This document shows positions 1 to 8,259 of a DNA stretch of 64,000 nucleotides, piece after piece. The notes under the pieces are model-generated. The model saw only the letters and a list, made by a program, of their open reading frames with translations, had not been told where the DNA came from and did not search any database. Numbering within the stretch: position 1 is the stretch's first letter; the number at the start of each line of letters is the position of its first letter. Both the position numbers and the translations under genes were made by a program. The DNA is from Mucilaginibacter_A sp050955045 (GTDB lineage: Bacteria; Bacteroidota; Bacteroidia; Sphingobacteriales; Sphingobacteriaceae), in the NCBI GenBank assembly GCA_050955045.1, contig JBPBQV010000031.1:113695-177694 (forward strand), given 5' to 3'.

Positions 1-1410
1 ACTTTGATTTAGCCGTCTGGCAATTTCCAATTCGCGAATGCGCACATAATTTTCAAACGAACCGCCATAAGTACGCAGCAACGTTTTGATAAAATGATCA
101 TAACCTTCATTTTCAATCTGAAAACGGTACAAATCTTCGTTTCCAACCTCAAAACGAAAACGCGATGGCAAGAAAACGCTTTCTGTAAAAACGACATATT
201 CGTCGCGTTCCAAAAACTTGAAAGCATTGAGCGTTTTTACCGGATCAAGCTTGAATTGCGCACAAAAAGCACCGATATCCAGATCAAAGCTTGAACCTTC
301 ACCTGCACCGTAAGCCAGCTGTGTGTAATTGCCGAGATAGTGATAAGTTTTTTTTATTTCTTCTACCGAAGGAAAACTAAGTTCAAACTTTTTTTCCAGT
401 TGAAGTCGGTCGCTTTTGGTATAAAGTAAAATGGTGTAAGCTTTCCCGCCGTCGCGCCCTGCCCTGCCCGCTTCCTGGTAATAGGCTTCCAAACTTTCGG
501 GCACATCTTTGTGGATGACGAACCGGACATCCGGTTTATCAATTCCCATCCCAAAAGCGTTTGTGGCAACGATAATCCTGACCTCGTTATTTTTCCAGTT
601 TTCCTGTTTGATAGAACGTTCTTCGGCAGATAAGCCAGCATGATAATAATCCGCAGCAATTTGATGCTGGTTCAGGTATTTCGCAATTTCAAAAGTTTCT
701 CTGCGGCTGCGAACATAAATAATTCCGCTGCCTTTTACAGCGTAAATTACATCCAGCATTTTACGCAGTTTGTTTTCATCCGTGGAAACCACATAACTTA
801 AATTTTGACGTTCAAAGCTTTGCTGGAAAACATTACTTCTTTTAAACAACAATTTTTGCTGAATATCCTCGCGAACCTGCGCTGTTGCCGTTGCCGTTAA
901 AGCCAGCACCGGAACGTTTGGATGAAGCTGCCGAAGATCAGCCAAATGCAAATAAGAAGGCCGGAAATCATAACCCCATTGCGAAATACAATGCGCTTCA
1001 TCTACAGCAAATAAATTCACGTTCATATAGCGGATGCGCTCCTGCACCAGTTCGGACAGTAACCTTTCGGGCGATAGATATAGAAATTTGATGTTGCCGT
1101 AAACACAATTATCCAAAGCAATATCTACTTCGCGCCTACCCATTCCCGATACAATACTGATGGCTTCAATACCTTTGGCCTGCAGGTTTTCTACCTGATC
1201 TTTCATCAACGCAATCAGCGGAGAAATAACGATGCAAATCCCATCTTTTGCCAAAGCCGGAACCTGAAAACAAACCGATTTTCCGCCGCCGGTTGGCAGC
1301 AGCGCCAGTGTATCATGGCCCAGTAAAATAGATTGAATTATATCTTCCTGCATGGGCCGGAAAGTTTCGTGTTTCCAGTAATGCTGTAGGATTTCTTGTG
1401 TCGTCATCAT
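1..1410 (-). CDS. recQ: RecQ family ATP-dependent DNA helicase (C-terminus beyond window)
   Basis: The first 470 residues of a RecQ helicase are visible; the gene runs off the left edge, so the C-terminal RQC remainder and any HRDC domain are missing. Reading from the ATG at 1410 (a second ATG follows directly) I see the helicase motifs in order: the Q-motif-like FRPMQEDII, Walker A LLPTGGGKS, a DEAH-type box AVDEAHCISQWG with the aromatic-rich loop of RecQ, motif III ALTATA, then the second RecA lobe with FGMGIDKPDVR and the arginine finger region YYQEAGRAGRDG. The family unwinds DNA 3' to 5' in recombination and replication-fork repair. It is transcribed leftward, divergent from the small gene at 1567, with a perfect inverted repeat between them. 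The assignment is secure; only the full length is unknown. Confidence 0.95.
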   Translation of the reverse strand, partial: MMTTQEILQHYWKHETFRPMQEDIIQSILLGHDTLALLPTGGGKSVCFQVPALAKDGICIVISPLIALMKDQVENLQAKGIEAISIVSGMGRREVDIALDNCVYGNIKFLYLSPERLLSELVQERIRYMNVNLFAVDEAHCISQWGYDFRPSYLHLADLRQLHPNVPVLALTATATAQVREDIQQKLLFKRSNVFQQSFERQNLSYVVSTDENKLRKMLDVIYAVKGSGIIYVRSRRETFEIAKYLNQHQIAADYYHAGLSAEERSIKQENWKNNEVRIIVATNAFGMGIDKPDVRFVIHKDVPESLEAYYQEAGRAGRDGGKAYTILLYTKSDRLQLEKKFELSFPSVEEIKKTYHYLGNYTQLAYGAGEGSSFDLDIGAFCAQFKLDPVKTLNAFKFLERDEYVVFTESVFLPSRFRFEVGNEDLYRFQIENEGYDHFIKTLLRTYGGSFENYVRIRELEIARRLNQS

Positions 1411-1509
1411 AAGTTACGCATCCAAAGTTATTAAAACACGCCAATATTGTTAAATTCGTCCGGCATCATCAAAGTATAAATTTTTTTAGTGTTTATGCTG
1501 ATAACAACC

Positions 1510-1539
1510 ATACTGTTTTTATCGGCATAAAAACAGTAT
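1510..1539. repeat. Perfect 13-bp inverted repeat in a divergent intergenic region
   Basis: The arms ATACTGTTTTTAT (1510-1522) and ATAAAAACAGTAT (1527-1539) are perfectly complementary with a 4-base CGGC loop. The hairpin lies between recQ (start 1410, minus) and the gene at 1567 (plus), so it is upstream of both and is not an ordinary terminator. Each arm is a copy of the dispersed 14-bp motif described in the findings. Confidence 0.75.
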
Positions 1540-1566
1540 CAATAAATTTATCAATAAGAAAAAATC

Positions 1567-1881
1567 ATGAACATTTCACCCGTATCCATTTCGCATGATC
1601 GTTTAATGCAGTTAAAACTGATTCAGGAAAATCATAATCAAGTTGTAAACGATCATCAGTCGCGTTATTTTATTTATGAAATTGATGACAACCGCTGGCA
1701 AAATGTAAATCCGGAAGGAGAATCAGAATACGATTTGGAATCTATTAAACAAGAACCTGCCCGTTTGCCGGTCGGAATTTTAACTACTGATAAAGAAATG
1801 AACACTTTTTCTTTTGAAGGTGATTTAACAATTAGTAAAGAAGACCAAGAATTGCTTTTTCAATCATTAAAACCACTTTAA
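1567..1881 (+). CDS. Small protein of unknown function
   Basis: A 104-residue ORF starting at ATG 1567, 27 bases after the inverted repeat at 1510-1539. I do not recognise the family. The protein is acidic, rich in Asn, Gln and Glu, with no signal peptide, membrane segment or obvious metal site; the middle contains an RYFIYEIDDNRW segment that looks like a beta strand. It stands alone between recQ (divergent) and a TonB receptor that begins about 140 bases downstream. Normal codon use and a clean ATG suggest it is real, but function is unknown; a cytosolic soluble protein is the only reasonable inference. Confidence 0.6.
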   Translation: MNISPVSISHDRLMQLKLIQENHNQVVNDHQSRYFIYEIDDNRWQNVNPEGESEYDLESIKQEPARLPVGILTTDKEMNTFSFEGDLTISKEDQELLFQSLKPL

Positions 1882-2024
1882 TCACAATTAAAATGATATA
1901 TATTGTACTTAAAGTAGATTTTTAATTGAAAATTTGTCATTTTCTATATTTTTTACAATATTTATTAAAATGTAACTAAAATTTGACATATATTTCTGCT
2001 TTTAAAACTAAAAACAGATTTTAC

Positions 2025-4853
2025 ATGTACAAATTCTACCAAAAGTTATTACCCGCATTAATTTTGTGTTTAAGTACCACCGCTTTACTGGCACAAGGCA
2101 TCCGCGGAAAAGTTACAGATGCAGCTAACGGTTCTACTTTGCCCGGTGTAAGCATTATGGTTCCGGGAACACAAACCGGAACAGCTACCGGCCCGGACGG
2201 CGAGTATTTCCTAAAATTAGCCAAAGGAACTTATCAGGTTAAAGTTTCTTATATTGGCTTTGAAACAATCACTAAAACTGTAACCATAAATTCGGAAACG
2301 GTAACACAAAATTTTAGTTTAAAAGTTACCGGTTCTGCCTTAAATGAAGTAGTTGTTACCGGTTCGCGTTCTGCTATTCCACGTACCAATATTGAAACGC
2401 CGGTTCCGGTAGATGTAATTTCTGCGCGCGAAATGCGCAGTTTTGCCCAAACAGATGTTACACAGATTTTAAATTACGTAGCACCGTCTTTTAGCTCTAA
2501 CCGCCAAACGGTAACAGACGGAACGGACCATATTGACCCAGCTTCGCTGCGTGGATTAGGCCCGGATCAGGTTTTGGTTTTGGTGAACGGCAAACGCCGA
2601 CACAGTTCTGCTTTGGTTAACATTAACGGAAGTGTTGGCCGCGGATCAGTAGGAACAGATTTAAACGCTATTCCGGTTTCAGCAATTGACCATATTGAAG
2701 TTTTGCGCGATGGTGCCTCTGCCCAGTATGGTTCGGATGCAATTGGCGGTGTAATTAACATCGTTTTAAAGAAAAACACACCTTTAAATATTTCTACATT
2801 ATACGGTCAGTCTGCTTCACAAACGCTTGGCCGTAACTTTTACGATGGAAAAACTTTTGAAGTGGATGCCAGCAAAGGTTGGGATTTAAACGGAAAAGGT
2901 TTTGTAAGTCTAGCTGCCCAGTACCAGGACCGCGGTGCAACCAACCGTACCGGAACAGATACCCGACCTTTGATTTACAACGGTAATTCCGGCGGTGTGA
3001 TCAGCAGGACAACCGGCGAAACAGATGCTGCTTTTGCTGCTCGTTATGCTACCGTTAAAGCCAATGATGATGCTAAAGTTGCTGCTAATGGTTTCGACAG
3101 AAATAACATGGTTGTTGGAAACTCGGCCATGAAAAATTACGGTTTCTTTGGAAATGGCCAATATGCTATCAGTAATAAAGCTGATGTTTATCTGGCTACT
3201 GGTTTTAACTATAAAAGCGGACTTTCTTCCGGAAATTACCGTATTCCGGGTGCTGCTAGTCAAATTGATTTAGGTTATTATCCGAATGGTTTTTTACCAC
3301 ATATCACTACTGATATTTATGACATTTCCATCAGCGGTGGTATAAAAGGTAAACTGGGCGAATGGAATTATGATCTGAGCAACACTTTTGGCAGAAACTC
3401 TTTAAATTTTGGTGTCACCAATTCTCTAAATGCTTCATTGCCTTTAGGAACAAGTCCGAAAAGTTTTGATGCAGGTACACAAGCTTTCAATCAAAACACA
3501 GTCAACCTCGATGTTTCCAGGAAGTACAAATTTGATGGTATTTTAACATCTTTAAATACTGCTTACGGTGCTGAACTTCGGATAGAAAATTTTCAGATTA
3601 AATCAGGCGAAGAGCTTTCTTACTCTTTCGGACAACCATCTTTAGGTATTCCGGGCCGTTATTTAAATGCTACAACTGCAGCTTCTGCAGGTGCACAAGT
3701 ATTCCCGGGTTTTCAGCCTTCCAACGCTACCGATGCAACCAGAAATAGTGCTGCCGCTTATGCTGATATAGAAGCAGAATTTGGCCCACGTATTTTATTA
3801 GAAGGTGCAGGCCGCTACGAGCATTTCAGCGATTTCGGTTCCAACTTTTCTTATAAATTTACGGGCCGCGTAAAAGTATTGGATGATTTTTCTATCAGAG
3901 GTGCAATTGCAACCGGTTTCCGCGCTCCTTCTTTGGCGCAATATTATTTTAACAATGTAAGTACGCAGTTTACAAATGGTGTACCATTGCAGGTGTTAAC
4001 CGTAAATAACCAAAGTGATGTAGTGCGCCAGTTTGGTGTTGGCGGTTTAAAACCCGAAACTTCTATGTCTTACAGTGTTGGTTTGGCCGGAAAAGCACTG
4101 AAAACTTTTACCTTCACGGTAGATGCTTATCAGATTGACATCAAAGACCGTATCGTTTTATCCAGTCAGTTTAGCCGCAGCAACGCAGCAGTGGCCGCAA
4201 TTTTAAATCCGGTAGATCCGTTGCAGCAAATTGGTGCAGTACAGTTTTTTACCAATGCAATTGGTACCAGAACCCGTGGTTTGGATATTGTTTTATCAGA
4301 TCGTATTGCTTTAGGCAGCAACGGCAGCGCATTAACGCTTGCAGCAGCGGCCAACTTTAACAAAACAGAAGTAACAAGCGTACAAACATCTGATGTTATT
4401 GGTTCCAGTGCTGCTTTAACCACCATTTTATTTAACCGCCAGGAACGTGCCCGTTTTGAAGGTGCTATCCCGAAAAGCAAAATTAACCTAAGTGCTACCT
4501 ACAATGTTCAAAAGTTTAATGTTTCTTTAAGAACCGTTCGTTTTGGAGAAACGTTTGCTTATTATACCACGGTTGATGCCATTCGCGATCAGGTTTTTTC
4601 TCCAAAATGGGTTACCGATGCAACCGTTGGCTATAAAATCATCAAACCTTTGGATTTGTCTATCGGTGTAAATAATTTATTTGATGTTTATCCGGATAAA
4701 TTAAATATTGATCCAAATAACTCTTCAACCAACACCACTACGTTTTCGGGAAATGATAACACCAACTTTGGCCGTTTCCGTTATCCAACTACTTCACAGC
4801 AGTTCGGTTTTAACGGACGTTATATCTTTGCCAAGCTGACTTACACTTTGTAA
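2025..4853 (+). CDS. TonB-dependent outer membrane receptor with CarboxypepD_reg-like domain
   Basis: The 942-residue product begins with a Sec signal peptide ending near LLAQ (residue 24), followed by a carboxypeptidase-regulatory-like beta sandwich (about residues 25-105, GIRGKVTDAANG...GFET), a TonB-box-like EVVVTGSR stretch, a plug domain (about 120-250, including LRGLGPDQVLVLVNGKR and YGSDAIGGVINIVL) and a 22-strand barrel ending in the aromatic strand FAKLTYTL. I chose ATG 2025 because it places the signal peptide at the N-terminus; an in-frame TTG at 1983 would add 14 non-signal residues. Such proteins import large ligands using TonB-ExbBD energy. There is no SusD partner next to it, so it is not a classical polysaccharide utilisation locus; an iron-complex or vitamin ligand is possible but unproven. 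A strong terminator follows. Confidence 0.93.
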   Translation: MYKFYQKLLPALILCLSTTALLAQGIRGKVTDAANGSTLPGVSIMVPGTQTGTATGPDGEYFLKLAKGTYQVKVSYIGFETITKTVTINSETVTQNFSLKVTGSALNEVVVTGSRSAIPRTNIETPVPVDVISAREMRSFAQTDVTQILNYVAPSFSSNRQTVTDGTDHIDPASLRGLGPDQVLVLVNGKRRHSSALVNINGSVGRGSVGTDLNAIPVSAIDHIEVLRDGASAQYGSDAIGGVINIVLKKNTPLNISTLYGQSASQTLGRNFYDGKTFEVDASKGWDLNGKGFVSLAAQYQDRGATNRTGTDTRPLIYNGNSGGVISRTTGETDAAFAARYATVKANDDAKVAANGFDRNNMVVGNSAMKNYGFFGNGQYAISNKADVYLATGFNYKSGLSSGNYRIPGAASQIDLGYYPNGFLPHITTDIYDISISGGIKGKLGEWNYDLSNTFGRNSLNFGVTNSLNASLPLGTSPKSFDAGTQAFNQNTVNLDVSRKYKFDGILTSLNTAYGAELRIENFQIKSGEELSYSFGQPSLGIPGRYLNATTAASAGAQVFPGFQPSNATDATRNSAAAYADIEAEFGPRILLEGAGRYEHFSDFGSNFSYKFTGRVKVLDDFSIRGAIATGFRAPSLAQYYFNNVSTQFTNGVPLQVLTVNNQSDVVRQFGVGGLKPETSMSYSVGLAGKALKTFTFTVDAYQIDIKDRIVLSSQFSRSNAAVAAILNPVDPLQQIGAVQFFTNAIGTRTRGLDIVLSDRIALGSNGSALTLAAAANFNKTEVTSVQTSDVIGSSAALTTILFNRQERARFEGAIPKSKINLSATYNVQKFNVSLRTVRFGETFAYYTTVDAIRDQVFSPKWVTDATVGYKIIKPLDLSIGVNNLFDVYPDKLNIDPNNSSTNTTTFSGNDNTNFGRFRYPTTSQQFGFNGRYIFAKLTYTL

Positions 4854-4872
4854 AAATGATTCTTTTTCGATT

Positions 4873-4915
4873 GCATCGGCCAAAATCTAATCAGGTTTTG
4901 GCCGATGCTTTTTTT
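4873..4915 (+). terminator. Rho-independent terminator after the TonB receptor
   Basis: GCATCGGCCAAAA (4873-4885) pairs perfectly with TTTTGGCCGATGC (4896-4908), followed by a run of T. It ends the transcript of the receptor and faces the convergent gene at 4966. A single copy of the dispersed 14-mer (4921-4934) follows directly. Confidence 0.85.
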
Positions 4916-4965
4916 ATTTAATACTGTTTTTATCAGTATAAATTTATGCTGATGTTATTTTTTAT

Positions 4966-5370
4966 TCAAATGGTTTCCTTTTTAAAAACCCAGTAATTCT
5001 GCAATACATAATTAAAGCCCAATGAAACAATGATATCTATAATGAGCCGACTGATTCTGTAATCTAATTTTAACCAAGTTGTTAAAATATAAGTTCCTGA
5101 AGCTTTCAGTAATACACTTCCGGCTACCATCACACAAAATCTGATTAACTGTGCGCCAACAGGTGATTGATCGGCTTGTTTAGCTTTAAATGCCCAGTAC
5201 CGGTTAAGCGAAAAGTTAAGAACCGCACCAATTGTTCCGCTGATGATAATCGAAATGGTATAATGAACATGCAGTAATTCCGTACAGGCAATCATCACCA
5301 CGTAATCCAGTACGCCACCTAAAAATGCGGATACTTGTGCTTTTGCGAAAGTAAAAATAGATTTACTCAT
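4966..5370 (-). CDS. GtrA family membrane protein
   Basis: A 134-residue protein with four predicted membrane helices and the two hallmark GtrA-like signatures NFSLNRYWAF (middle) and NYVLQNYWVF (C-terminal end). GtrA-like proteins are proposed flippases for polyprenyl-phosphate-linked sugars used in cell-surface glycan or teichoic-acid modification. Its start overlaps the stop of the upstream CDP-alcohol phosphatidyltransferase gene by 8 bases, so the two are translationally coupled and probably act in the same envelope lipid or glycolipid pathway. Length matches the family. The specific sugar or lipid substrate cannot be deduced. Confidence 0.85.
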   Translation of the reverse strand: MSKSIFTFAKAQVSAFLGGVLDYVVMIACTELLHVHYTISIIISGTIGAVLNFSLNRYWAFKAKQADQSPVGAQLIRFCVMVAGSVLLKASGTYILTTWLKLDYRISRLIIDIIVSLGFNYVLQNYWVFKKETI

Positions 5371-6097
5371 TAAGCAGCTGTTCTCTTTTCAAATCGAACT
5401 CAGCTTTATCCCGAATATCACCTAATTTCAAAAGCTTTTGTGTATCTATAATGTTGATTATCAACAATGCCAGACACATTGCTATGGCAAAAAACTGGAT
5501 AGAATCTTTAAAAATCACTTCGGCAATAAAAATGATGGCCAGGATAATCCGTATTTCTGTTGGTCCAAGCAAGCCGGCATCAATGGTATATTTATCGGTA
5601 ATTTTGTAGCGTAACTGCGAAATAATCATGGCCCAGCCATACAAAACCACAAAAAGAAAAGCCGCAAGTTCCAGCTCTTCTTTCGCATAAACTATGTAGC
5701 CTAAACCAATAAAAACGGTTGCAATCCAATCCATAATAATATCCAGAGCAAAACCGAACCATTTGCGCGGCGTGTTACGATAATAAGCAATTCGTCCGTC
5801 TAGCGAATCGCCAAGCCAGTTAATAGCCAATCCGGTAACGCCCAGTAAAAGGTAATTGCGGTTTACATAAGCAGCTAGTAAAAACCCTGCAAATACAAGT
5901 AAACTACCCAAAAAACCTATAAAAGTGAGTTTGTTGGAAGTGATGAAAAGCGGTGTTTTTTTAACCAAAAAAGAGATTAATTGCTGTTCCGAACTTCTTA
6001 AAATGTTGGTCCGTTTTCTATCCTGAAATATCCTTTTGGTATTATCAGCTTCCACGTTTTCTGTTAAAAGTATTTTATTTACTTCGTTTTCTGCCAT
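5363..6097 (-). CDS. CDP-alcohol phosphatidyltransferase family protein
   Basis: A 244-residue integral membrane enzyme. The family motif is visible as NWLGDSLDGRIAYYRN followed by GFALDIIMD, giving the Asp residues of the D-x2-D-G-x2-A...G-x3-D-x3-D metal site; the Arg usual after the Ala is Tyr here. About six hydrophobic segments follow a basic cytosolic N-terminus. Family members transfer a phosphoalcohol from CDP-linked donors such as CDP-diacylglycerol to an alcohol in phospholipid synthesis. The substrate is not evident; phosphatidylglycerol-phosphate or phosphatidylinositol-type synthases are the relatives. It overlaps the GtrA gene downstream by 8 bases, suggesting a two-gene operon. 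Confidence 0.85.
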   Translation of the reverse strand: MAENEVNKILLTENVEADNTKRIFQDRKRTNILRSSEQQLISFLVKKTPLFITSNKLTFIGFLGSLLVFAGFLLAAYVNRNYLLLGVTGLAINWLGDSLDGRIAYYRNTPRKWFGFALDIIMDWIATVFIGLGYIVYAKEELELAAFLFVVLYGWAMIISQLRYKITDKYTIDAGLLGPTEIRIILAIIFIAEVIFKDSIQFFAIAMCLALLIINIIDTQKLLKLGDIRDKAEFDLKREQLLNE

Positions 6098-6212
6098 TTA
6101 TGTGTTTCAAAGGATAATTTAATTTTACAAAAATAGCAGCCAGAAGTTTAGATTGCCTGTTAAACTACTTTTTATTTGAGTTGAATAAAAGCCATCCAAA
6201 TCTATTTAACCA

Positions 6213-6244
6213 GATACTGTTTTTATGCTGCTAAAAACAGTATC
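6213..6244. terminator. Hairpin made of two inverted 14-mer motif copies, after prmC
   Basis: GATACTGTTTTTA (6213-6225) and TAAAAACAGTATC (6232-6244) form a perfect 13-bp stem with a 6-base loop, seven bases beyond the prmC stop (6251, minus strand). It can act as a terminator for prmC; it has the same sequence as the hairpin at 1510-1539, which lies in a divergent region. Confidence 0.65.
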
Positions 6245-6250
6245 CGAAAT

Positions 6251-7144
6251 TTACACTTTAAAAGCTTTAATCATGCGGTCTTTTCCCCGAAAATCTTTTC
6301 TCAACTCGATATTGGTAAAGCCTTTGGCTGATAAAAGTTCCATTATTTTCTGACCATATTTTTCGTTGATTTCAAAAAACAACAAACCATTTTTTTTGAG
6401 CATAAAAGAAGCATCAGCAGCTATTTTATGATAAAAAAGCAGCGGTTCAGTTTCGGGTACAAACAAAGCGGTATGTGGTTCAAAACTTAGTACGTTTTGC
6501 ATCATCATTTTTTGTTCCGAAGGCGTAATATATGGCGGATTGCTAACGATAATAGAATACTGCGGTGCTTCTTTTACCGGATAAAAATCAAGTATATCCT
6601 GCTGAAAAAAAGCGACTTCAACCTGAGTGATTAAAGCATTTTTTTGCGCAGTTTGCAAGGCTTCCGCAGAAATATCCAAACCGGAAACTACAGCTTCCTG
6701 CCAGTTTTTTTTAATAGCAATTGGAATACAGCCGCTTCCGGTGCCAATGTCCAGAATTCTTACAGCATTGTCTGCTTCCCGCTCTTCGCTCCGCTCAACC
6801 TTACTCCCATTTCTTTTCTCTTCCAAAATCCAGGCAACAAGTTCTTCTGTTTCAGGTCGAGGAATTAATACGGAGGAATTCACTTCAAACCTTAGCTCAA
6901 AAAAATCAGTTTCGCCCAAAACATATTGAACCGGCATTCCGCTTTGCAGTTTTTGAGTTAATAAAAGAAGTATTTGAATTTGGTCTCCGCTCAATTCTTT
7001 TTCGGGGAAAACATGTAGCTGCGTTTGCGATAATTTGGTAATAAAATTCAACGTTAAAAACACGATTTCCGAAAGTTCATCTTCGGCATAAATTGTTTTG
7101 AGGTTTTCTTTCAGCCAAAATCGTGCTTCACCAACAGTTTTCAT
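6251..7144 (-). CDS. prmC: Peptide chain release factor N(5)-glutamine methyltransferase PrmC
   Basis: The 297-residue protein carries an N-terminal helical domain, the SAM-binding motif LDIGTGSGCIPIA (about 131-143) and the catalytic NPPY (202-205) that binds the Gln side chain of release factors; PrmC methylates the GGQ Gln of RF1/RF2. The preceding LIPRPETEELVAW is also typical of PrmC. I start at ATG 7144 because longer reading in this frame runs through the divergent ribD gene (7178). Between the helical domain and motif I lies an unusual basic/acidic stretch SKVERSEEREADN (residues 114-126) whose DNA resembles a dispersed repeat. The gene is divergent from ribD with only 33 bases between starts. 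Confidence 0.93.
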   Translation of the reverse strand: MKTVGEARFWLKENLKTIYAEDELSEIVFLTLNFITKLSQTQLHVFPEKELSGDQIQILLLLTQKLQSGMPVQYVLGETDFFELRFEVNSSVLIPRPETEELVAWILEEKRNGSKVERSEEREADNAVRILDIGTGSGCIPIAIKKNWQEAVVSGLDISAEALQTAQKNALITQVEVAFFQQDILDFYPVKEAPQYSIIVSNPPYITPSEQKMMMQNVLSFEPHTALFVPETEPLLFYHKIAADASFMLKKNGLLFFEINEKYGQKIMELLSAKGFTNIELRKDFRGKDRMIKAFKV

Positions 7145-7177
7145 CTGGCAAAGAACGGAAAAAGCTACTTTTGCAGC

Positions 7178-8236
7178 ATGAGTGATCACGAAAATTACAT
7201 GCGCCGTTGTTTGGAACTGGCTGCTTTGGGTGCCGGTTTTGTAAGTCCGAACCCGATGGTTGGTGCCGTGATTGTTTATCAGAATAAAATTATTGGCGAA
7301 GGTTATCACCAAAAATACGGACAGCCGCACGCAGAAGTTAATGCGGTAAATTCGGTTTTGGAGCGATATACAAACGCAGCAGAACTGTTTAAAGAAGCCA
7401 CGATTTACGTTTCGCTGGAACCTTGCGCGCATTTTGGTAAAACACCGCCTTGTTCTGATCTGATCATTAAAAATCAAATTCCAAAAGTGGTTGTTGGCTG
7501 TCGTGATCCTTTTGTTCAGGTTGATGGAAAAGGCATGGAAAAACTGCGAAATGCCGAAATTGAAGTGATTGAAAATGTGCTGGAAGCGGAATGTTTGGAA
7601 TTAAACAAAAGTTTTTTTACCAGAATACAAAAGCAGCGACCATACGTTATTTTAAAATGGGCACAAACACGAGACCAGTTTTTTGCTCCTGCAGATGGCA
7701 ACCAGCAATGGATTTCTGATCCGCTTTCTAAAAAATTAGTTCATCAGTGGCGCAGCGAAGAAGATGCGGTTTTGGTTGGAAAAAATACGGCCGCAGCAGA
7801 TAATCCGCAGTTGAATAATCGCTATCAAACAGAAGCAAAACAACCTAAACGAATTGTTTTAGATAGAAGATTAGAATTGAACAACGATTTGCATTTGTTT
7901 GATCAATCCGTAGAAACCTTTGTTTTTAATGAGGTAAAAACAGCCTTGGAAGGCAATATTAAATATATCAGCCTGGAAGATTTTGATTTGTTTTTGCCGC
8001 AATATATCCTGTTTCAACTGTATTTGCAGGATATTCAATCTGTTATTATTGAAGGCGGTGCCAAAACTTTACAGCTTTTTATAGAAGCCGGTTTATGGGA
8101 CGAAGCGCGGGTTTTTACCAGCAAAACACGCTGGGGAAAAGGTATAAAAGCACCGGAAATTACAGGCGACTTAAAAATCAGCTTAACTTCGGGAGAAGAT
8201 GAGTTATCAATTTTATATCCACAAAAAAAGCCCTGA
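7178..8236 (+). CDS. ribD: Bifunctional diaminohydroxyphosphoribosylaminopyrimidine deaminase / 5-amino-6-(5-phosphoribosylamino)uracil reductase
   Basis: Riboflavin pathway enzyme of 352 residues. The N-terminal cytidine-deaminase-like domain has the zinc site HAEV (51-54) and P82-C83...H85, G-K-T-P-P-C (87-92). The C-terminal half (about 150-352) is the NADPH-dependent reductase with RPYVILKWAQTRD and IIEGGAKTL near the substrate and cofactor sites. It deaminates the pyrimidine product of RibA and reduces the ribosyl side chain. It stands alone, divergent from prmC; other rib genes are not nearby. Its stop codon lies within the perfect palindrome that forms the terminator (8226-8255). Confidence 0.95.
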   Translation: MSDHENYMRRCLELAALGAGFVSPNPMVGAVIVYQNKIIGEGYHQKYGQPHAEVNAVNSVLERYTNAAELFKEATIYVSLEPCAHFGKTPPCSDLIIKNQIPKVVVGCRDPFVQVDGKGMEKLRNAEIEVIENVLEAECLELNKSFFTRIQKQRPYVILKWAQTRDQFFAPADGNQQWISDPLSKKLVHQWRSEEDAVLVGKNTAAADNPQLNNRYQTEAKQPKRIVLDRRLELNNDLHLFDQSVETFVFNEVKTALEGNIKYISLEDFDLFLPQYILFQLYLQDIQSVIIEGGAKTLQLFIEAGLWDEARVFTSKTRWGKGIKAPEITGDLKISLTSGEDELSILYPQKKP

Positions 8237-8255
8237 TAAATTTATCAGGGCTTTT
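8226..8255. terminator. Bidirectional terminator overlapping the ribD stop codon
   Basis: AAAAGCCCTGATAAA (8226-8240) is followed immediately by its exact complement TTTATCAGGGCTTTT (8241-8255), a perfect 30-bp palindrome with A/T tails on both sides. It includes the ribD TGA (8234-8236) and ends five bases before the stop of the convergent AI-2E gene, so one element can serve both transcripts. Confidence 0.85.
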
Positions 8256-8259
8256 GATT

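Noticed and set aside
2025..4853. SusC of a polysaccharide utilisation locus
   Set aside because: No SusD gene or carbohydrate enzyme lies next to it, and downstream genes are unrelated and convergent.
6644..7041. Several plus-strand frames across prmC
   Set aside because: They are antisense to a well-supported gene with conserved motifs.
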